From positions 1 to 21,133 of the forward strand of contig CAMYFZ010000028.1 in the NCBI GenBank assembly GCA_947255165.1: a DNA stretch of 21,133 bases, read 5' to 3'. The position numbers and the translations under genes are program-made. Below the pieces are notes generated by a model. It saw only the letters and a list, made by a program, of their open reading frames with translations, made no database searches and was not told where the DNA came from. Source of the stretch: an uncultured Varibaculum sp. GTDB lineage: Bacteria; Actinomycetota; Actinomycetes; Actinomycetales; Actinomycetaceae. Every line of letters begins with the position of its first letter. Position 1 is the first letter of the stretch. Shown piece by piece: positions 16,010 to 21,133 of the stretch.

Positions 16010-16810
16010 TTAGTTTCTCCGCTTTAACGCCAAGTGCGGGACAGCCCCGATAAGTTCGGCAGTATAGTCCTGCTGCGGATGAGAAAACACCTGCTCAACC
16101 GGGCCTTCCTCTACGATTTTTCCCTCTCGCATTACTATAACCCGCTGGCACAGGTGGCGCACCACCGCCAGGTCGTGACTGACAAACAGTAAAGTCAAGT
16201 TTTCCCGCTGCGCGATCTGCATTATCAGATTCAATACTTGAGCACGCACCGAAACGTCCAACGCGGAAACCGCTTCATCAGCGATTAACACGTCAGGACG
16301 CGCAGATAGGGCGCGAGCGAGGGCGATACGTTGGCGCTGTCCTCCCGAAAACTGATGGGGATATTTATCGGCGTCTTCGCTACTTAAACCGACTTCCGTC
16401 AGTACTTCCTCTAGACGTGCCCCGATATTGGTAGGCACCCCCTCGCGCCCGCGCACCCAGGGCGAACGCAACGGTTCGGTAATAATCTTGCCCACCCGCA
16501 TCCGCGGATCCAGGGAGCTGAGCGGATCTTGAAACACGATTTGTACCCGGGAACGCAGGTGTCCTAACTGCTTTTCTTTTAGCCCGGTAATCGTGCGACC
16601 TGCAAATTTAATTTCTCCACTAGTAGGGCGAGAAAGAGCGCATAGCATGCGAATTAATGTTGATTTTCCGGAACCGGATTCGCCTACGATTCCCAGGCGC
16701 TCCCCGGCGTTAATCTCCAGGTTTACTCCAGCTACCGCGCGTACCTGTCCAGTGGAGCGGGGATAGATTTTTACTAAATCATTAGCGAGGAAAATCGGTT
16801 GCTCACTCAT
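16010..16810 (-). CDS. Peptide-type ABC transporter ATPase, OppF/DppF-like
   Basis: This is the second ATPase of the importer. From ATG 16810 there are 266 residues. Walker A is GESGSGKS (43-50), the Q-loop is in VFQDPLSSLDPRMRVG (92-107), the signature is FSGGQRQR (154-161) and Walker B is VLIADEAVSALD (174-185), then LLFVSHDLAVVRHLC with the switch His. These are typical of OppF/DppF. The C-terminus stops soon after the HPQQDYTAELIGAVP segment, without the Cys-rich extension seen in many homologues. An ATG at 16831 is in frame, but the ribosome site AGGGGG lies between the two and serves 16810. The gene overlaps the upstream ATPase by 8 bp and ends the operon; dnaN follows 201 bp later. Confidence 0.92.
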   Translation of the reverse strand: MSEQPIFLANDLVKIYPRSTGQVRAVAGVNLEINAGERLGIVGESGSGKSTLIRMLCALSRPTSGEIKFAGRTITGLKEKQLGHLRSRVQIVFQDPLSSLDPRMRVGKIITEPLRSPWVRGREGVPTNIGARLEEVLTEVGLSSEDADKYPHQFSGGQRQRIALARALSARPDVLIADEAVSALDVSVRAQVLNLIMQIAQRENLTLLFVSHDLAVVRHLCQRVIVMREGKIVEEGPVEQVFSHPQQDYTAELIGAVPHLALKRRN

Positions 16811-17627
16811 CGCTCCCCCTAAAGAAATCACTCAGGACTGGCAGGCGCGCTCCCGGTTCTACCGCCGCAATATCGGCGGTTGCCAGTAGGCCGCGAGTAT
16901 AGGGATGTTTAGGCTGTTCCAGCACTTCCCGCAGGGGACCGCTTTCCATGATTTGCCCTTGATACATCACCAAAAGATAGTCACAAATCTCGTTGACCAC
17001 CGCTAAATCGTGACTGATAAACAGACAGGCCGCAGCGCTACTAGCTAGTTCTTTATCTAAAAGCCTTAGCACTTTCGCTTGCACCGTAACGTCCAAAGCG
17101 GTGGTGGGTTCATCGCAAATCAGCAGTTGCGGGGCATTTATCAGCGCCATTGCCATCATTACTCGCTGACGTTGTCCCCCAGACAGCTGATGAGGAAAGG
17201 CGTTGGCGCTCTGCTCCGGCTGGGGCAAACCCACCCGTTCCAGCATTTTTATGACTTCCTGGCGCTTGTCACTCCGTCCGCGTTGATGCAGCGCTAAAAC
17301 CTCCGCCACCTGTTTACCGACTCGCATCGTGGGGTCGAGGGCGGTCATCGGTTCTTGAAAAATCATCCCGATTTTCGCTCCTCGCAACGGCGCCATCTGC
17401 CTATCGGCCAGTGACAATAATTCTTTTCCGTCAAGAGAAACGGAGCCGGAGACCCTCGCGTCCTCACCCAGAAGGCCCATTAGTGCGAGCGCAGTTACCG
17501 ATTTGCCCGAACCAGATTCGCCAATCAGTCCCACCCGCGCCTGGGGTGGAATCTCGAAACTGATTCCTTTGACTACCTGGTGACCTCGAAAAGAGACCTG
17601 TAGGTTGTCTACTTTTAGTCCCTTCAT
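16803..17627 (-). CDS. Peptide-type ABC transporter ATPase, OppD/DppD-like
   Basis: This is the first ATPase of the importer. The 274 residues carry Walker A GESGSGKS (36-43), a Q-loop in MIFQEPMTALDPTMRVG (88-104), the signature LSGGQRQR (148-155), Walker B LLICDEPTTALD (168-179) and LFISHDLAVVNEICDYLL. The EPMTALDPTM and HPYTRGLLATA segments are characteristic of OppD/DppD proteins. Length is below the roughly 320-330 residues of many OppD proteins because the tail after HPYTRGLL is short and has no Cys cluster. Its ATG overlaps the stop of the upstream permease (ATGA), and its stop overlaps the next ATPase, so the pair should be made in matched amounts. Substrate cannot be read from the ATPases. 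Confidence 0.92.
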   Translation of the reverse strand: MKGLKVDNLQVSFRGHQVVKGISFEIPPQARVGLIGESGSGKSVTALALMGLLGEDARVSGSVSLDGKELLSLADRQMAPLRGAKIGMIFQEPMTALDPTMRVGKQVAEVLALHQRGRSDKRQEVIKMLERVGLPQPEQSANAFPHQLSGGQRQRVMMAMALINAPQLLICDEPTTALDVTVQAKVLRLLDKELASSAAACLFISHDLAVVNEICDYLLVMYQGQIMESGPLREVLEQPKHPYTRGLLATADIAAVEPGARLPVLSDFFRGSDE

Positions 17628-18463
17628 TGTCGCTCCCTAAGCCTCGGATCTAGTACCTCACGCAGCCCGTCACCTAAAAGGTTGAACCCTAAAACAGTCA
17701 GGGCGATCCCCAGGGCGGGCCACAGCGCCAACTGCGGGTTTACCAGCAGAGACTTTTGGGCTTCAAATAGCATTAATCCCCAGGTGGGAGTGTCCGGACG
17801 GGTACCTAACCCCAGGTAGGAAAGGGCGGCCTCCGCCAAAATCGCGAGGGCGAAACTCACCGAGGCCTGCACGATAATCGTGGGAGCGATATTGGGGAGC
17901 ACGTGGGTGAAGGTGGCGCGATAGCGGGGAGTGCCAGCCGCTCTGGCCGCCACCATATAGTCCTGGGACATTACCCCCAAGGTGGCAGCCCGGATATTGC
18001 GAGCAAATGCGGGAATCGAAGCGATCCCGATGGCCACCATCGCCGTCCAAGTGGAACCGGATCCGCGCGCCGCCGCCAGCAAAATCGCCAGCAGCAGGGC
18101 AGGGAAAGCATAAAGGATATCTAGGGAGCGCTCAATGATCCTGGCCGGCCATCCTCCACGCTGAGCAGCATAAACACCCAGAGGAACCCCGATTATGGCG
18201 CCAATACTGACGGAAACTATCCCTACCAGCAGACAGATTCCGGCTCCCGACAGCATCCGAGAAAACACGTCGCGTCCAAAGTCATCGGTTCCGAAAATAT
18301 GGGAGGAAGAGGGCGCACTTAAACGCTGTTCGCTAACTTCCGTGGGATCAAAAGGCAGGTAGAGGAAAGATATTATTCCCATCAGCACGATGAGACTTAC
18401 TAGCGCGATCCCCATCCACAGATTGGGGTGGCGGCGTAGCGATAGTTTCCGGCCAGTTTTCAT
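17624..18463 (-). CDS. Peptide-type ABC transporter permease, OppC/DppC-like
   Basis: This is the second membrane subunit of the importer. The 279 residues include a hydrophobic first helix (about 15-36), the OppC/DppC hallmark FGTDDFGRDVFSR (57-69) just after it, and further helices at about 74-100, 115-132, 140-155, 195-216 and 245-263. The EAA loop, DYMVAARAAGTPRYRATFTHVLPN (168-191), contacts the ATPases, and LSYLGLGTRPDTPTWG (214-229) is typical of the family. The C-terminus DGLREVLDPRLRERQ is also standard. The ATG overlaps the stop of the preceding permease (ATGA) and its own stop overlaps the following ATPase start, so it is translationally coupled on both sides. Confidence 0.93.
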   Translation of the reverse strand: MKTGRKLSLRRHPNLWMGIALVSLIVLMGIISFLYLPFDPTEVSEQRLSAPSSSHIFGTDDFGRDVFSRMLSGAGICLLVGIVSVSIGAIIGVPLGVYAAQRGGWPARIIERSLDILYAFPALLLAILLAAARGSGSTWTAMVAIGIASIPAFARNIRAATLGVMSQDYMVAARAAGTPRYRATFTHVLPNIAPTIIVQASVSFALAILAEAALSYLGLGTRPDTPTWGLMLFEAQKSLLVNPQLALWPALGIALTVLGFNLLGDGLREVLDPRLRERQ

Positions 18464-19422
18464 CGCTCCACCCCCTGCCGAATTCGAGGATCCAGTAACT
18501 GGTAAACCACGTCTACCAGCGCGTTAATTACCAGCACCGCCGCGACCAGAATCATCACTACCGCTTGCACCACGGTTAAATCCCGCTGCCCGACGGCGGC
18601 AATTAGGTAGGTACCCAAACCGGGGATCGCAAAAACCTGCTCCACTACAATCGCCCCTACCAGCAGGGTTGAAAGTTGCAGCCCCAGGACCGTGATTACC
18701 TGCAAAGATGCATTTCTCACCCCGTGACGCAGCAGCGCCCCCGGAAACCGCCAGCCAATCGCCCTCGCCGTGCGGAAATAGTCCTGTTTGATTACTTCGA
18801 TAAACGCCGAGCGGGTGTAGCGGGTAAGTACCGCTCCTTGCACTATCGCTATCGAAAGTGCCGGTAGGAATAGGTAGCGTGCCCATTCCAGCGGATCGTC
18901 CTGGAAAGAAACGTAACCGTTTGCCGGCAACACCTGCAGTTTCACCGCAAAAACTATGGTTAGCAACATTCCGGCTAGGAATGCGGGGATCGCCATTCCT
19001 AACTGGCTGAGGACAGACACCACGATCCCGCTCTTACGATTGCGGCGCAACGCCCCGAACATACCCAACGGGATTGCCAGCACTAAAGCCAGAATCATTC
19101 CCGCAAATACCAGCGAAAATGTAGCCTCTAGGCGGTGGGGAAGCTGCTGAGAGATTGCCTGTCCGGTAAATATCGAGGTACCAGGATCTAGGCGTAGCAT
19201 TCCACCCAACCAGCTAAAATAGCGTAAAATTAGTGGCTGATCTAGTCCCATAGCTGCCCGCAGTTGCGCCACTGAACCCGGGTCGGCATTCGCCCCCAAA
19301 ATCACGCCAGTCACGTCCCCAGGAAGTAGGTTTATCAGCAAGAACACCACTAGCGAAGCCACTATTAGGCTCACTATTAGGGTGGCTACCCGCTTCAGGA
19401 TGGCCTGTGCCGGCGCTTTCAT
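18460..19422 (-). CDS. Peptide-type ABC transporter permease, OppB/DppB-like
   Basis: This is the first membrane subunit of the importer. The 320 residues show a membrane helix at about 12-33 ending in LLPGD, a hallmark of OppB/DppB. A periplasm-facing region follows (DPGSVAQLRAAMGLDQPL, then LDPGTSIFTGQAI), then helices at about 100-123, 135-160, 183-200, 240-262 and 285-305. The EAA loop, QDYFRTARAIGWRFPGALLRHGVRNA (213-238), couples to the ATPases, and VEQVFAIPGLGTYLIAAVGQRD (260-281) is diagnostic of the family. The ATG lies one base after the stop of the binding-protein gene, and its stop overlaps the next permease's start. The tight spacing makes a single transcript likely. Confidence 0.93.
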   Translation of the reverse strand: MKAPAQAILKRVATLIVSLIVASLVVFLLINLLPGDVTGVILGANADPGSVAQLRAAMGLDQPLILRYFSWLGGMLRLDPGTSIFTGQAISQQLPHRLEATFSLVFAGMILALVLAIPLGMFGALRRNRKSGIVVSVLSQLGMAIPAFLAGMLLTIVFAVKLQVLPANGYVSFQDDPLEWARYLFLPALSIAIVQGAVLTRYTRSAFIEVIKQDYFRTARAIGWRFPGALLRHGVRNASLQVITVLGLQLSTLLVGAIVVEQVFAIPGLGTYLIAAVGQRDLTVVQAVVMILVAAVLVINALVDVVYQLLDPRIRQGVER

Positions 19423-19423
19423 C

Positions 19424-20926
19424 TCAACTCTGGTAGCTAATAGACGATAGGTCGAAGGAAAGTCCGGTTACATTCGCGGCTAGGCCGGAAATATCTGCCT
19501 TAGTCACGATCAGGTTTGGCAGCAGCCACAAGAATCCGGCGGCAGCATCATCAGAAAGTACCTTTGCCGCCTGTTTCATATATTTAACCTGGTCTTCCGG
19601 GGTACCCTCATCTGCTTTTTGATACAAATCCCGGAACTGCTGTGAATCGTAATGCCAGTAATAATCGGTGTTGGTAAAGCGAGAAATATCGCGCGGCTCC
19701 ATATGGGCAACAATAGTCAGGTCGTAATTAGATTTGACCATTACCTCATCAATCCAGCGCGCCGGGAATTCCAACTGCTCAATCTCTAAATTAATCCCCA
19801 CTTTAGAAAGCTGGCTCTTAATATGGGTGGCCGCTCCCGAGGCATAGGGCAAGGTAGGAATCCGCATCTTGAGGGTGAGCCCCTCTCCGTATCCCGCTTC
19901 TGCCAGCAGTTTCTTGGCTTTTTCCCGATCTAAAGGATAGGCAGAAGACAGATCTTCATACCAGGGATCAGTCGGCGGCACCATCGATCCAATCAATAAG
20001 CCTTTACCGGCCCAAACTGCGTCCCGCACCGCTTTGCGGTCAATAGCATAGTTAATGGCTTGGCGTACTCGCTTATCTTTGAGGGCTGCTTGCTGCTGAT
20101 TCATCCCCATTACCACTTCCCCATTGGTGTGGCCTTCCAGGACTTTGAAGCGGGAATCACCAGTGAACTTATCGAGTGCCTGCGGGGCAGCCAGGTTAGA
20201 AATAATATCTAGCGAACCAGAAAGCATCGCGGTATTCATGGCGTTCGGGTCGGAGAAATAGCGGAAAGTCGCTCCTTTGACCTTCGGTTTTTCACCCCAA
20301 TACTTCTGATTAGTGGCTAACTGGATTTCTTCCCCCTGTCGCCACTCTTTCAGGGTGTAAGGACCAGAACCAGCCGGTTTAGTTGCCAAGTCACCCTTAT
20401 CGAGTGCCTGCGGGTCATAAATAATCCCGGCAGTCGAGCTCAGGTAATAAAGCCAGGCATTCGAGGGATGCGACAGCTCAAACTGAACTTTGTTTCCCCC
20501 CAAATCTTTGACTGCTTTTAAGGCTTCCATCTCTTGTTTGCGGGTGGGGCTCACGGTTTTATCAGTCAGCAAATAGTTGAAAGATTTTGCGACCGCCGCC
20601 CCATCAACCGGGGCACCCGAAGCAAACTTCGCGTCCTTCAAAGTAAAGGTATAGGTCTTGCGATCAGCAGAAACCTGGTAATCTTTCGCCAGCAGTGGCA
20701 CCAGCTTGCCTTTGTCGTCTACCCGCAACAAAGTTTCATACACGTTATAGAGCAGCGCATAGGTAATCGCCGCCGCATCGTTATGCGAGGGATCCAAAGT
20801 CGAGGGCGTAGCATGCACCCCGATAGTCAGCACTCGCTCGGATTTACTGTTTGAAGAATTGGTACTGGAACAGCCAGCTAATACCAAACCGGCAACCGCC
20901 AGCACGGCCAATAGACGCTTACGCAA
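19424..20926 (-). CDS. Peptide/nickel-type ABC transporter substrate-binding lipoprotein (family 5)
   Basis: This is the extracellular receptor of the importer. The 500-residue precursor has a basic start (MRKRLL), a hydrophobic segment and the lipobox LAGC with C19, then a Ser/Asn linker. The SBP_bac_5 fold is recognisable from STLDPSHNDAAAITYALLYN, VYETLLRVDDKGKLVPLLAK, the TYTFTLKDAKFASGAPVDG strand pair, GSGPYTLKEW and the DKRVRQAINYAIDRKAV helix. Members bind oligopeptides, dipeptides, nickel chelates, glutathione or sugars; nothing visible here settles which. The start is TTG at 20926: AGGGG and AGGGGAG-type purines lie 4-6 nt upstream and the signal peptide begins there. It is first in a five-gene operon and probably controlled by the promoter and near-palindrome at 20954-20971. 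Confidence 0.92.
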   Translation of the reverse strand: MRKRLLAVLAVAGLVLAGCSSTNSSNSKSERVLTIGVHATPSTLDPSHNDAAAITYALLYNVYETLLRVDDKGKLVPLLAKDYQVSADRKTYTFTLKDAKFASGAPVDGAAVAKSFNYLLTDKTVSPTRKQEMEALKAVKDLGGNKVQFELSHPSNAWLYYLSSTAGIIYDPQALDKGDLATKPAGSGPYTLKEWRQGEEIQLATNQKYWGEKPKVKGATFRYFSDPNAMNTAMLSGSLDIISNLAAPQALDKFTGDSRFKVLEGHTNGEVVMGMNQQQAALKDKRVRQAINYAIDRKAVRDAVWAGKGLLIGSMVPPTDPWYEDLSSAYPLDREKAKKLLAEAGYGEGLTLKMRIPTLPYASGAATHIKSQLSKVGINLEIEQLEFPARWIDEVMVKSNYDLTIVAHMEPRDISRFTNTDYYWHYDSQQFRDLYQKADEGTPEDQVKYMKQAAKVLSDDAAAGFLWLLPNLIVTKADISGLAANVTGLSFDLSSISYQS

Positions 20927-20953
20927 GGATCTCCCCTTTATCGGCGATGGGTC

Positions 20954-20971
20954 ATGATCGTTTCAATCATA
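20954..20971 (-). promoter_or_regulatory. Possible -10 and operator for the peptide-importer operon
   Basis: On the minus strand a -10-like TATGAT (20971-20966) lies about 40 nt before the TTG start. It overlaps the near-palindrome ATGATTGAAACGATCAT (20970-20954), which could be a repressor site or chance. No clear -35 is present in the GC-rich stretch upstream. Otherwise 20927-21036 contains nothing I can assign. Confidence 0.3.
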
Positions 20972-21036
20972 ACGCTTGCCCGCCCCGCCCGAATTTGTCG
21001 CTCACTGCCCGCCCTCACGGGTTAGATCCCCCGCTT

Positions 21037-21084
21037 GTACTAAAAAATGGGCTGCGCCAACAGGCGCAACCCATTTTTTAGTAC
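21037..21084 (-). terminator. Rho-independent terminator of the tRNA-Lys gene (symmetric, bidirectional)
   Basis: Arms 21037-21058 and 21063-21084 are inverted repeats of 22 bases with a single mismatch (G-U pair in one orientation) around a four-base AACA loop. The GC-rich core GGGCTGCGCC/GGCGCAACCC is flanked by A6 on one side and T6 on the other, so it would terminate transcription from either strand. The only gene that reaches it in this window is the minus-strand tRNA; the last three bases of the repeat (21082-21084) are tRNA 3' bases. Confidence 0.9.
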
Positions 21085-21133
21085 GCCCGCAGGGGATCGA
21101 ACCCTGGACCCACGGATTAAAAGTCCGTTGCTC
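21082..21133 (-). tRNA. tRNA-Lys (anticodon UUU), 5' part beyond the right edge
   Basis: Read on the minus strand, the anticodon arm is ACGGA-CTTTTAA-TCCGT (21128-21112) with anticodon TTT at 21121-21119, a five-base variable loop, and a T arm CAGGG-TTCGATC-CCCTG. The 3' acceptor strand CGGGCGT and discriminator A end at 21082. CCA is not encoded. The acceptor 5' strand and most of the D arm lie outside the window, so the acceptor pairing cannot be checked. A terminator follows immediately. Confidence 0.93.

Noticed and set aside
16811..16831. Longer start (ATG 16831) for the second importer ATPase
   Set aside because: The AGGGGG ribosome site lies downstream of this ATG and is well placed for ATG 16810, where the usual protein begins.
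1..21133. Mobile elements, CRISPR arrays, prophage or defence genes
   Set aside because: No transposase or integrase motifs, no spaced direct repeats of CRISPR type and no defence-family domains were seen; the content is core replication and transport genes.

Overview
The window is a stretch of actinobacterial chromosome from the replication/gyrase neighbourhood. All complete genes and the partial tRNA are on the minus strand, so transcription runs from high to low coordinates. The evidence for Actinobacteria is the dnaN-recF-dciA(DUF721)-gyrB-gyrA-DUF3566 set, a SenX3/RegX3-type two-component pair and the actinobacterial style of GyrA and RecF. Base composition is only moderately GC-rich by eye. 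Together with the insertions in this locus, that suggests a mid-GC Actinomycetales such as an Actinomycetaceae relative. This is an inference; I cannot name a genus.

Layout in transcription order (right to left): the 3' part of a tRNA-Lys(UUU) gene at the right edge, ended by a long symmetric hairpin terminator; a five-gene peptide-type ABC importer (binding lipoprotein, two permeases, two ATPases; 20926-16010), tightly packed with overlapping stop/start codons at most junctions; a 0.2 kb gap with a TATAAT promoter and leader hairpin; dnaN, recF, dciA and an uncharacterised SAM methyltransferase (15808-11868); a 161 bp gap with GTTAAC-type repeats; the phosphate importer pstS-pstC-pstA-pstB (11706-7574); another set of 11-nt GTTAAC repeats upstream of a histidine kinase/response regulator pair (7446-5669); a 382 bp gap with a structured gyrB leader; gyrB and gyrA (5286-577); and the 5' part of a DUF3566 membrane protein running off the left edge.

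Functionally there are three blocks. The first is replication and topology: sliding clamp, RecF, DciA and both gyrase subunits. The second is a phosphate-response island: high-affinity Pi import plus its probable two-component regulator, with matching putative PHO boxes at both promoters. The third is a peptide-type importer lying where dnaA and oriC would often be found next to dnaN. I found no mobile element, CRISPR array, phage gene or obvious new defence system. The most interesting signals are regulatory (PHO-box arrays and leader hairpins), a sensor kinase with no transmembrane segment, and a phosphate island inside the usual recF-dciA-gyrB run.
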